DNA from: Desulfobacteraceae bacterium
GTDB lineage: Bacteria; Desulfobacterota; Desulfobacteria; Desulfobacterales; Desulfosalsimonadaceae
Assembly: GCA_003599885.1 (NCBI GenBank)
Contig: QZKW01000089.1
Location: 124,001 to 188,000, forward strand
Reading direction: 5' to 3'
Length of the DNA stretch: 64,000 bases
Position numbers and translations under genes: made by a program
In this document: piece by piece, positions 17,068-24,871 of the stretch
How positions within the stretch are numbered: the stretch's first letter is position 1
Layout: each line of letters opens with the position of its first letter
The notes under the pieces: generated by a model
What the model was told of the DNA's origin: nothing
The model's database searches: none
The model's input: the letters and a program-made list of their open reading frames with translations, nothing else

Positions 17068-17493
17068 TCACTGGCTTGGATTTTCCGCCAGATCCCGGAT
17101 AATATCCAGCAGCGGCGGTTTCAACTGGCGCCATTTGGGGCTGATGGCTTTCTCCTTGTACCATTCAAAATCCACCGCCACATACTGTTCCGGGATGGTG
17201 TGTTCGGAGCCGACGCCGTAGGTGATGGCCGGATAATATTCCACCCACAGCATCCGGTGGGGATCAATGGAAAAGTCTCCGGTCACTTTGGTGGCGATAT
17301 GCCCGGCGCAGCTCCGGACCGTCATTTTGCTGTCCGGGAGATCTGAAACAATGATCACAAAAGGCCGTAAAAAGGCGACACCCTTGCCCATTCTTTTAGA
17401 CCGGTCATAGATCCGCAGCCGGCATTTGCCGCTGGCCAGTTGCAGTTTCCCGCCCCATCCATCCCAGGTATAGGTCGCGTCATAGGTCGGCAT
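17068..17493 (-). CDS. Conserved-looking hypothetical protein
   Basis: 141 residues and no recognised domain. The composition is beta-rich (TYDATYTWDGWGGKLQL, CRLRIYDRSKRMGKGVAF, FVIIVSDLPDSKMTV) with a Trp-rich N terminus and a helical tail (PLLDIIRDLAENP). No signal peptide or membrane segment is present. Codon use looks like that of its neighbours, so I treat it as a real gene. The genes on either side (hemerythrin, TraB) give no clear hint about its job. Confidence 0.6.
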   Translation of the reverse strand: MPTYDATYTWDGWGGKLQLASGKCRLRIYDRSKRMGKGVAFLRPFVIIVSDLPDSKMTVRSCAGHIATKVTGDFSIDPHRMLWVEYYPAITYGVGSEHTIPEQYVAVDFEWYKEKAISPKWRQLKPPLLDIIRDLAENPSQ

Positions 17494-17690
17494 ATTGACA
17501 TTCCAAATTTTAAAAAGGTCTTTATTTTATTCCATACAATAAGGGCTTTCCGCACCGGGGTCAAGACGAGACGGGATAAACGTTTTGATAATGGGGAATT
17601 TCTGCTTGTTTTGGACAGGTTCATGGCTTATGAATGCATGTCGGCGTTTCAAAGCCGCCCATTTAAAAAAACGAAAAAGGATAGATATAG

Positions 17691-18869
17691 ATGGCCACAG
17701 CAGCTGAAAATCAAGAACTGCCGAAAATCGTTATCGGCGATAAGGAAATCACCCTGGTGGGAACCGCCCATGTGTCCAGGGAAAGCGTTGATCTGGTGGA
17801 GCGGGTGATCACAGATGAAAAACCGGACACGGTTTGCGTGGAATTATGCCCGTCCCGTTTCCAGTCCATCAAAAAGAAAGACCAGTGGCTGGAAATGGAC
17901 ATCATGAAGGTGATCAAGGAGAAAAAAACCTTTCTCCTGCTGTCCAATTTAATGCTGGCGTCTTTTCAGAAGCGCATCGGCGAAAAGCTCGGGGTAAAGC
18001 CCGGCGAGGAAATGATCCGTGCCATAGACGTGGCTGAGGCCATGGGGGCGCATGTCTGCCTGGCGGACCGGGACATTACCATCACCCTTTCCCGGACCTG
18101 GCGCAGCACCGGATTCTGGAACAAAACAAAACTGCTGTTTCAGCTTCTCGGGTCTGTGTTTGAAGTGGCTGAAATCGAGGAAAAAGACATCGAGGCCATG
18201 AAAGAGGCGGACATGCTCGAATCCCTTCTGGCGGAACTGGGAAAAACCCAGCCGGTGCTGCGGGAGATATTGATCGACGAGCGGGACCGCTATCTGGCGC
18301 AAAAGATCAAATCCGCGCCGGGGAATAAAATCGTGGCCGTGGTGGGGGCCGGTCATGTGCCCGGCATCCGGCGCTATATCGAACAGGATACGGACATTGC
18401 GGCCCTGGAAACGCTGCCGCCCAAAGGCAAGCTGGGGGGCGTGATGAAATGGCTGATTCCGGGGGCGATTGTGGCGCTGATTGTCTTTGGTTTTTTTCAT
18501 GGCGGCATGGATGTGGGAACAGACATGATCCTCTGGTGGGTGGTGGTGACCGGATTGTTTTCCGGCATCGGGGCGGTGGTCGCGTTCGGGCACCCCCTGA
18601 GCATCCTGTCGGCGGTTTTGGCCGCGCCCATAACAACCATTCATCCCCTGATCGCCGCCGGTTGGGTGTCCGGGATTGTGGAAGCCATGGTGCGAAAACC
18701 CAAAGTCCGGGATCTGGAGTCTCTGCCCGAAGACATTCTGTCGGTCCGGGGGTTCTGGCGGAACCATGTGACCCGGATTCTCTTGATGGTGGTGTTCACC
18801 AACCTGGGGGCCAGCATCGGTACATTTGTGGCCCTGCCCATGATGATGAAGGTGCTGGGGGCTGGATGA
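17691..18869 (+). CDS. traB: TraB family protein (pheromone-shutdown TraB/GumN type)
   Basis: 392 residues. The soluble TraB domain covers about residues 1-230: VGTAHVSRESVDLVERVI, CVELCPSRF, and a second conserved VVGAGHVPGI. Three or four hydrophobic segments follow (about 250-390), giving a membrane-anchored form typical of the TIGR00261 type. Enterococcal TraB limits pheromone signalling by an unclear, possibly proteolytic, mechanism, and GXXH/GxGH His residues are the proposed metal ligands. The role in this organism is unknown. It ends 32 bp from the truncated PIN remnant. Confidence 0.87.
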   Translation: MATAAENQELPKIVIGDKEITLVGTAHVSRESVDLVERVITDEKPDTVCVELCPSRFQSIKKKDQWLEMDIMKVIKEKKTFLLLSNLMLASFQKRIGEKLGVKPGEEMIRAIDVAEAMGAHVCLADRDITITLSRTWRSTGFWNKTKLLFQLLGSVFEVAEIEEKDIEAMKEADMLESLLAELGKTQPVLREILIDERDRYLAQKIKSAPGNKIVAVVGAGHVPGIRRYIEQDTDIAALETLPPKGKLGGVMKWLIPGAIVALIVFGFFHGGMDVGTDMILWWVVVTGLFSGIGAVVAFGHPLSILSAVLAAPITTIHPLIAAGWVSGIVEAMVRKPKVRDLESLPEDILSVRGFWRNHVTRILLMVVFTNLGASIGTFVALPMMMKVLGAG

Positions 18870-18901
18870 TTGGGGGGAGTATGCCAGTCATGCAATTCGT
18901 A

Positions 18902-18991
18902 TCATAGATAATTGTCAATGAGGATTTCTGACGGTGGGCCGCTGAAAAATATCCCGGATATAAACACATTCGTATCCAGTACGATCCTCAC
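18902..18991 (-). pseudogene. Truncated PIN-domain toxin remnant
   Basis: GTG at 18991 overlaps the stop of the AbrB-type antitoxin in GTGA. The 29 codons that follow read MRIVLDTNVFISGIFFSGPP and on through SEILIDNYL before a TGA. This is the N-terminal first strand and helix of a PIN toxin with its first catalytic Asp, but typical members run to about 135 residues. No continuation is found in other frames before the convergent traB stop at 18869. The toxin has lost its catalytic core, leaving an antitoxin that may be orphaned. Confidence 0.75.
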
Positions 18992-19254
18992 TTTGTTTTT
19001 TCTCGCGCCTTGACGATTGCCTCGCTGATATCGGATTCTTTGATGCCAGCCTGTTTTCCTTTTTTTCTTGCCTCGGCAATCATCTCCTCAAATTCATTAA
19101 CAGACGGCGGCGAAATGCTTTTTAAAATCACCACGTCTTTATCGCCGACAACCACAAATTGTGCGCCCGCCTTTAAATTCAATTGCTTGCGGATGGTTTC
19201 GGGAATAACGACCTGCCCTTTGGAGGACATTTTTGTTGTCGCCAAACTGGTCAT
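18988..19254 (-). CDS. AbrB/MazE/SpoVT-fold antitoxin
   Basis: 88 residues. The N-terminal swapped-hairpin DNA-binding domain is clear: TKMSSKGQVVIPETIRKQL then LKAGAQFVVVGDKDVVILK. A helical tail (FEEMIAEARKKGKQAGIKE) would bind the toxin. The ribosome site AAGGAG precedes ATG 19254. Its 3' end overlaps a truncated PIN gene. The antitoxin itself looks intact and may still repress its own promoter or act on a related toxin. Confidence 0.85.
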   Translation of the reverse strand: MTSLATTKMSSKGQVVIPETIRKQLNLKAGAQFVVVGDKDVVILKSISPPSVNEFEEMIAEARKKGKQAGIKESDISEAIVKAREKTK

Positions 19255-19807
19255 AATAAATCTCCTTGTTTTTAATTTCTTACTGGTAAGATATTATGGC
19301 GCTGGCAGGCAAAAAGCAAGGGGACTTTTTTGAGTGCGTCAGATCGTTTTGCCGTTCACCGTCAGGCATCAGGTCCCGGATTTTAGAAAGGACGTTGCCG
19401 GTCTCACGATAAACAATCGGCGACTGAAGCTATTCCAGCAATGGAGGATTTGGTTTTTCCAATCATTTAATAAACTGGAAACCGATTGTTTTCATTTACT
19501 TTTCTTTTAAAAGAAAAGTAACAAAAGAAACCCGCCCGTGCGCTGCGGAAAGTTCCCTGTCCCTTCGGTTTCCGTGGCGCGGTCAAAAACTCGCTGACAA
19601 ATTGGAACGACGCCTTTTGCGGTTCCGCCCACCGTTATGGAACAATTCATCATCCATCGGCATCTATCCGCTCAAACAGTTTGTCCGCGTGATCCACGGC
19701 AACCATCAGGTTCAGGGCCGCATCGCAATGGGCCTTTAAACCCGTGAACCTGAGGAGTTTTCAGGAATTGCCCAACCCGTCGCACTGGGGAAGCCGAAAA
19801 ACCGGGA
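19255..19807. other. 553-bp intergenic region with a palindromic element, no intact gene
   Basis: A perfect 26-bp palindrome lies at 19496-19521 and is followed by a GC-rich stretch to about 19620. Downstream, the minus strand has a 36-codon open segment (19653-19760) ending DHADKLFERIDADG with no start codon or ribosome site; it could be the tail of a lost gene after the restriction enzyme, but that is weak. I see no RNA gene. Confidence 0.5.
19496..19521. repeat. 26-bp perfect palindrome, possible dispersed intergenic element
   Basis: TTACTTTTCTTTT is followed directly by its reverse complement. The next bases (ACAAAAGAAACCCGCCCG) and the GC-rich run to 19620 resemble intergenic repeats of the type 'AAAGAAAAGTAACAAAAGAAA' that I recall from several proteobacterial genomes. 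Only one copy is in this window, so its repeat status is not shown here. Confidence 0.5.
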
Positions 19808-22699
19808 TCAAGCCCCGGATTCCACCATCCGGATTTCCTCGTCAGTCAGGCCGTAGAGTTGATAGACCAGTTGGTCAATCTGGTGGTCTGTGACTTCAAT
19901 TTGGCGTTTGAATATCATCTTTTCTTGTGGTGAGTTCGAAGCAGTAAATTTTTTATGAAGCTTTAACATAGAAGCTACAATTTCAATAAGTTTTTCATTA
20001 AAGCTAATATCCTCAGATTTATTGAAATCAAGTTTTCTTATTGGCAGTTTAACCAGATTCACTTTTTTTATTTCAGCAAAAGTTCTTCCTTTTTCAGGAA
20101 CAATTTGTTGATATACATAAATCATTAATTTTGAATTGATTATACCTAACAAATAATTATGGCTATAATTTGAGTTTTTAAGTTTTATGTTATATATGTT
20201 GTTTAAATTATAGAATTTTTCCTCATCAAGAACAGCCCTTATCCTATCAGACGTTTGTCTTAAAATTATTTTATTTTCTTCAAAAGGAGCCCCATTCCTT
20301 GGCTCCGCCAGCCAAATCCCATATTTTATAAATCGTTTCTCAACAGGATTGATCAAGTACCGATCAATATCTTTTCCAATAAGGTATTGTTTATAATCCT
20401 CGTCTTTTTTGACTGAACTATCAAAAAGTCGATTTGCAACAGCGTTTTTTGTCTGTTTTGGTCTCCCTTTTCCTGTCTGGTATGGCTTTATTCCCATAAC
20501 ACATTCTGCTAAATTACCTAAATTCTCTGATTTATTATATATTTTTTCAAATATATTATTTTCGAAAGGCAAATTAAATTCAAATCGTTCATTCTCTATA
20601 AATTTTTTTTGATCAAGTTTAGAATAGGCTATCTTTTTAAAATCAATGTTATTTTTTAAAGTGGCGAATTCCAAAATATGATTAACAGTAAATCCTTTTT
20701 TAAAAACAAAAACACAACCATCCCCGATGTCAGCATCTTTAAATGCCTTATATTTAAGCAATAATATCTTTTCTATCGAACATTTTTGTGCAACAATTTT
20801 TCTAATATTCTTAAAATAATGCTGCGTTAAAAAGACTGCTGGTGTAATGTATGAAATCAATCCGGTTTGATTTAAAAGATTTTGACCTTTTTCAATAAAC
20901 AAAACAAATGAATTTGCCTGATATTCATAAGAGTTATATTTTTTTTCCAGGTATGAATTTTCTTCTTTTGTTAAAAAAGCCCCATACGGCGGGTTTCCGA
21001 TCACCGCGTCAAATCCGCCCGCATTCATGATGTCCGCAAATTCGGCCCGCCAGTCAAAGGCATTGATGCGGAAAATGTCGTCGTCGCCATTCATCATTCC
21101 GCATTCATCATTCATCATTCCATAATATTCCGGTCCGATCAGCGAATTGCCGCACTTGATATTGCGCTCCAGGTCCGGCAGCACCCGCTCCTGAAACAGC
21201 AGCATCTGTTTGCCGATGCTCTGCTCGTCCTCTCCCTCCAGAACCTTGAGCAACAGGGAGAGTTTGGTGACCTCCACGGCCTGGGGATCGATGTCCACCC
21301 CGAAAATATTGTTGATCAGAATCCGCTTGCGCTCGTCCGTGGTGAGCCGCCAGTCCCCCCGGATGGTGCGGTAAAGGCGCGGGGTCTTGCCCTTGTCCCA
21401 TTTTTCCGGCCCGTCCGCCATATACTGGTCCAGATGCCAGTCCAGGAGGAACTGGTAGGCCCCGATGAGAAAGGAACCGGACCCGCAGGCCGGGTCAAGG
21501 ATTCGGATATGGCTCACCCCGCCCCTGGGGCCGGGCTTTTTGCCGTCCACCAATCGTCCCACTGTGTTTTTGACGATATAATCGACGATATAGGTGGGGG
21601 TGTAATACACGCCGCCGGCCTTTCGGACTTCGGGCTTTTCCTCGATTTTCGCCTGATGGGACGGGGTCAGGCTGATGACTTTTCCTAAGAATTTTTCATA
21701 CACCTGGCCGAGAATGTCCGCCGGAAGCACGGAAAATTCATAGGGGCTGTCCGGGTAATACAGATTTTTGAAAATATCCTTGAGGGGCTTGTCGTCGATG
21801 GAAAGATCCGGCGTGAGCCGGTCCGCGCTCTGGCGGTCTTTTTCGGCCTTGAAATGAAACAGGCCGGAATTGTATTTGGCGTCCGCCTTGTCAAAGAGTT
21901 CGAAGAGGCGGCGGTAGGTGTTGTCCCCGTTTTTCAGGGCCATGAACCGGCCATAGGGTTCAATTCCCCGATCCTCGCAGATGCGCAGGAAGATGATGCG
22001 GTCGATGGTCTGTTGGACCGCAAAATTCAGCTCCCGCTGAGAGAGGGCCGGGTTGCGCAGGGCGATGTTCCGGGCCAGAAGGTCCCGCCACCGCTCGATT
22101 TCGGCCAGAAACGCCGCGTCCACCTCGGTGGTGCCTTTCTTGGCCTTGGTGGTTTCGGCGTATTTGTCGAATGAGCCTTTTAAAACCGCCTGTTTGGAAA
22201 AGATGGCCTCGATCCGGTCCCAGTCGTGGAGATAATCGGCGTAGCGGAGATACATGATCCGGGAATGGGAGGCATTGTCGGTTTTCGAAGGCTTGACCCG
22301 GCAGTCATATACTGCGAATTCTTCGAAATCCGTGAGAACGCTCAACGGCAGCTTGGCGCTCCAGGCATAGCGGCGGAGCTGAAACGCGGGGGAAACATCC
22401 TCCCGGATGTTGACGGTGGGCTTCTTGGCTTCAAGGAAGAACTTGCGGGCCCCGCCGACGCGGAAACAGTAATCCGGGGCCTTGGTGACGCCGCCCACCT
22501 TGATGGCGTCCTCGTGGATCACGTCCTTGTAGGCTTCGGCATATCCGTCCGTATTGTTCACATCCCAGCCCAGGGCCTCAAAAAAAGGGTTGATGAACTC
22601 CAGTCTGACCTGGGTTTCGTTGTAATTCCCCCGCTTGTAGCTTTCCAGATTGTTGTGGAAGGTTTCCACCAGTTGGATAATTCTGCCGGGCGCGGTCAT
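19808..22699 (-). CDS. Type IIG restriction-modification enzyme (Eco57I/BREX-like class)
   Basis: 963 residues combining nuclease, methyltransferase and specificity functions. An N-terminal PD-(D/E)xK site is visible as PD75-D76...E90-A-K92. The SAM motif LDPACGSGSFLIGAYQFL lies near residue 400 and the catalytic NPPY (DAVIGNPPYGAFL) near 565, which indicates adenine N6 methylation. Residues about 600-960 are the target-recognition part with a TaqI-like C terminus. DNA composition changes sharply: the first 570 codons are GC-rich like the neighbours, while bases 19920-20990 are strongly AT-rich. A heptanucleotide repeat lies between the SAM motif and NPPY. No separate specificity subunit is nearby. 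Confidence 0.88.
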   Translation of the reverse strand: MTAPGRIIQLVETFHNNLESYKRGNYNETQVRLEFINPFFEALGWDVNNTDGYAEAYKDVIHEDAIKVGGVTKAPDYCFRVGGARKFFLEAKKPTVNIREDVSPAFQLRRYAWSAKLPLSVLTDFEEFAVYDCRVKPSKTDNASHSRIMYLRYADYLHDWDRIEAIFSKQAVLKGSFDKYAETTKAKKGTTEVDAAFLAEIERWRDLLARNIALRNPALSQRELNFAVQQTIDRIIFLRICEDRGIEPYGRFMALKNGDNTYRRLFELFDKADAKYNSGLFHFKAEKDRQSADRLTPDLSIDDKPLKDIFKNLYYPDSPYEFSVLPADILGQVYEKFLGKVISLTPSHQAKIEEKPEVRKAGGVYYTPTYIVDYIVKNTVGRLVDGKKPGPRGGVSHIRILDPACGSGSFLIGAYQFLLDWHLDQYMADGPEKWDKGKTPRLYRTIRGDWRLTTDERKRILINNIFGVDIDPQAVEVTKLSLLLKVLEGEDEQSIGKQMLLFQERVLPDLERNIKCGNSLIGPEYYGMMNDECGMMNGDDDIFRINAFDWRAEFADIMNAGGFDAVIGNPPYGAFLTKEENSYLEKKYNSYEYQANSFVLFIEKGQNLLNQTGLISYITPAVFLTQHYFKNIRKIVAQKCSIEKILLLKYKAFKDADIGDGCVFVFKKGFTVNHILEFATLKNNIDFKKIAYSKLDQKKFIENERFEFNLPFENNIFEKIYNKSENLGNLAECVMGIKPYQTGKGRPKQTKNAVANRLFDSSVKKDEDYKQYLIGKDIDRYLINPVEKRFIKYGIWLAEPRNGAPFEENKIILRQTSDRIRAVLDEEKFYNLNNIYNIKLKNSNYSHNYLLGIINSKLMIYVYQQIVPEKGRTFAEIKKVNLVKLPIRKLDFNKSEDISFNEKLIEIVASMLKLHKKFTASNSPQEKMIFKRQIEVTDHQIDQLVYQLYGLTDEEIRMVESGA
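21085..21119 (-). repeat. Imperfect heptanucleotide tandem repeat inside the restriction gene
   Basis: Read on the coding strand there are five consecutive 7-bp units: AATGATG, AATGATG, AATGCGG, AATGATG, AATGGCG. They encode MMNDECGMMNG. Gain or loss of one unit would shift the frame between the SAM-binding and NPPY motifs. Three of the five units are identical. Confidence 0.75.
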
Positions 22700-22782
22700 G
22701 AAGAGGCGATTCCCTTTTGTCGTAATCGGTTAACAGCGTTGATCGTCAGTTGACATTTTTTTTGATGGGTTTATCCGCCCGG

Positions 22783-23583
22783 TCAGTGGATCTGCGCGAT
22801 TTTGACGATGGATCGCTGCCGGAGGTTGCCGCGCTCGTCGGTGTAGGTCATCGTAACCGTCGCCAGCCGGTCTTCGGCAAAGAGCTGGATGCATTCCGGA
22901 AATAGCTGATACTCCAGGGCCAGGCCTTTCTGGCGGATGGTGTCTAACGTGTCGGTTTCGGTGATGGCAAAGGATTTCTGGCCGATGATGGGGCCGGAGT
23001 CTTCGCCGTAGTCGATGAAATGGACGGTGCAGCCCCCGACTTTGCAGCCATAGCGGAAGGTCTCGCCGTAACCGTCGGTGCCGGGAAACGCCGGGAGCAG
23101 GGCCGGGTGGATATTCATGATTCGCGGGTGCCCGGGGGTTACGTTGACCCGGTCGATAAAATAAGGGGTCAGGTTGCGCATAAAACCGGCAAGAACCAGC
23201 AGGTCAAACGGATAGGGTTTCATGTGGTCGAGGAGCCGGGCTTCGGCAATGGCCCGGGTTTCGATGAACCGGATCACCTTGTCTGTTTGTTCCATGTGGC
23301 TGATAAGGGATTGCTTGATTCGTATGTCTTCGAGGTCAAAGTCAGCCGGGAAAAGGAAATTTTCAGGGGATTCCCGGAACTTCCGGATGATTTTGGAATA
23401 GTTCACCACAAAGGTCGGGATTCCTTTTTTCCGGGCTTTGTCAAGGCCCTTGGCCTCCGGGTTGTCGGAGCCCGCAAACACGACGTCTCCGTTGATGATC
23501 CCTTCTTCGCAGGCGGAAATGATGGCGTCCATATTGGTGCCGCTTCCGCTGATGAGTATGCCGATTCTGATTTTTTTCAGCAT
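22783..23583 (-). CDS. purN: Phosphoribosylglycinamide formyltransferase, long form
   Basis: Transfers a formyl group from 10-formyl-THF to GAR in purine synthesis. The start LISGSGTNMDAIISACE is typical. The catalytic Asn-His pair is in IMNIHPALLPAFPG (about residues 150-165) and the Asp in DYGEDSGPI. At 266 residues it is about 50 longer than E. coli PurN. The extra length lies between about residues 62 and 105 (FPADFDLEDIRIKQSLISHM region), before FDLLVLAGFMR. AAGGA precedes ATG 23583. It is upstream of the GldA/DUF4340 operon's end and is a separate unit. Confidence 0.9.
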   Translation of the reverse strand: MLKKIRIGILISGSGTNMDAIISACEEGIINGDVVFAGSDNPEAKGLDKARKKGIPTFVVNYSKIIRKFRESPENFLFPADFDLEDIRIKQSLISHMEQTDKVIRFIETRAIAEARLLDHMKPYPFDLLVLAGFMRNLTPYFIDRVNVTPGHPRIMNIHPALLPAFPGTDGYGETFRYGCKVGGCTVHFIDYGEDSGPIIGQKSFAITETDTLDTIRQKGLALEYQLFPECIQLFAEDRLATVTMTYTDERGNLRQRSIVKIAQIH

Positions 23584-23734
23584 GGGGGTCCTTTTATTCA
23601 GGGTTGCCGGCAGGTGCCAGGGAACTGGTTAGATAAAAAGTGCAAATTCAACCGAATGCGGAATAAACTATCAGATCAGGGAAAATGCTTCAAGCAGAAA
23701 GGTAGGGACCGGCGGGGCGATGGGCGGAAGGTCC

Positions 23735-23766
23735 AACCCGTCCCGCAGAAGGCTGCGGGACGGGTT
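23735..23766. terminator. Strong stem-loop downstream of the ABC operon
   Basis: AACCCGTCCCGCAG (23735-23748) pairs perfectly with CTGCGGGACGGGTT (23753-23766) around AAGG. No T tract follows on either strand, so it may stabilise the 3' end of the DUF4340 transcript or act as a weak terminator. Confidence 0.5.
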
Positions 23767-23778
23767 GGTGTCTGACGT

Positions 23779-24807
23779 CTATGGTTTTGGTTTTGGTTTT
23801 TGTATTAATTTCGGCATGGGTGGTGTTTCTGCGTCGTTTTTTTGGATCATGGTGTCAACTTTGTAAGCCGGCATCATAAACGGGTAGTCATTTTCCGAGG
23901 ACACCGCCGGATAGGTTTCGTCGTCGTTGTTCAGTTTTTCAAAGATGGAGAGGCTGACGGTTTTGGCGCCTGTCAGCGTGACCGTGTAAATGGGTTTCGT
24001 GAAATCCGCCTTTGTCTTTCCTTCGATAAACGACTGGCACTGGAGCTGGGACAGGTTGTTGAACAGGTTGTTGATATCCGATTCATTCACCGGCAGGCCG
24101 CCGGCGTCTTTCCATTCCATTTTCGCGGGCTGGGCAGGAATGTCCGGCTGTTCGGGGGCCTCGGGTTCCTTGGCGTCCGGATTTTTTTCCGGCGCAACTG
24201 CAGGCGCCGCCGGTTCCTGCTTCAGGCTGAGAAGGGTTTTATTGTCTTTGTCTTTGATGTCAACCTGTTGCACATTGTTCCGGTCCACGGTGAGAACGAC
24301 TTTGTCCCGCAACTGGTCCCTGGTTTGATCAAATGAGTTCCTGAAATTTTCACCGGCGTGATAGACTTTTGTGTCATCCGCCAGTTTCACGAAGGTGTGG
24401 CGGCCGGATGGCGCGGATTTGCCGATGTCAAAAGATCGCAGTGTGCTGTCGCCTTTTGCTGCCACCACGGAGATCCCGTTTTCCGGATTCAGGTCATACC
24501 GGTTGTCTGATGGTGATTCGGACACCAGGGCCGTCACCGTGAGATTGCGGATAATTTTCAGCATGGCATCTACTTTGCCGGTGTCTGCCGGAAATTTCTC
24601 CGGTTGAATCAGCCACCGGTCATCCGTTTTTTTCAGTTCCAGACTGTCTTTGCCCTTCGTGATTTTGAGGGACGTGATTTCATTGTCCCCGATTGGGGAG
24701 AGGACCGGGAGTTCATAATTGGTCCGGTCTGTCTTGCGAACCGTCAGATACGCCGCCAGAGCGATAATGACAAGCCCCAGAAGAATGAATTCCTTTTTTG
24801 ATTTCAT
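23779..24807 (-). CDS. DUF4340 domain protein of the GldG-type ABC system
   Basis: 342 residues. One N-terminal membrane helix (FILLGLVIIALAAYLTV) anchors a periplasmic beta-rich domain: LPVLSPIGDNEITSLKI, RWLIQPEKFPADTGKVDAML and VYHAGENF. A Pro/Glu-rich linker near residues 205-235 is followed by a second DUF4340 part (NLFNNLSQLQCQSFIEGK), ending in a KPKPKP tail. The family occurs almost only downstream of GldA-GldF-GldG genes, as here, with the gap after the GldG gene 64 bp. Its function in the complex is not known. Confidence 0.88.
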   Translation of the reverse strand: MKSKKEFILLGLVIIALAAYLTVRKTDRTNYELPVLSPIGDNEITSLKITKGKDSLELKKTDDRWLIQPEKFPADTGKVDAMLKIIRNLTVTALVSESPSDNRYDLNPENGISVVAAKGDSTLRSFDIGKSAPSGRHTFVKLADDTKVYHAGENFRNSFDQTRDQLRDKVVLTVDRNNVQQVDIKDKDNKTLLSLKQEPAAPAVAPEKNPDAKEPEAPEQPDIPAQPAKMEWKDAGGLPVNESDINNLFNNLSQLQCQSFIEGKTKADFTKPIYTVTLTGAKTVSLSIFEKLNNDDETYPAVSSENDYPFMMPAYKVDTMIQKNDAETPPMPKLIQKPKPKP

Positions 24808-24871
24808 GATATGATATACCTCTCTATACGTGGTGTGTTGTCAATATATTGAGTGAGGTCATTCTGAGTAT

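Noticed and set aside
17949-18767. A 272-codon minus-strand frame opposite traB, rich in His, Gly and Gln
   Set aside because: Composition reflects the GC-rich complement of traB; no recognisable domain.
19653-19760. A 36-codon open stretch ending DHADKLFERIDADG, possible tail of a lost gene
   Set aside because: Too short, no start codon, and preceded by an in-frame stop; noted only in the intergenic entry.
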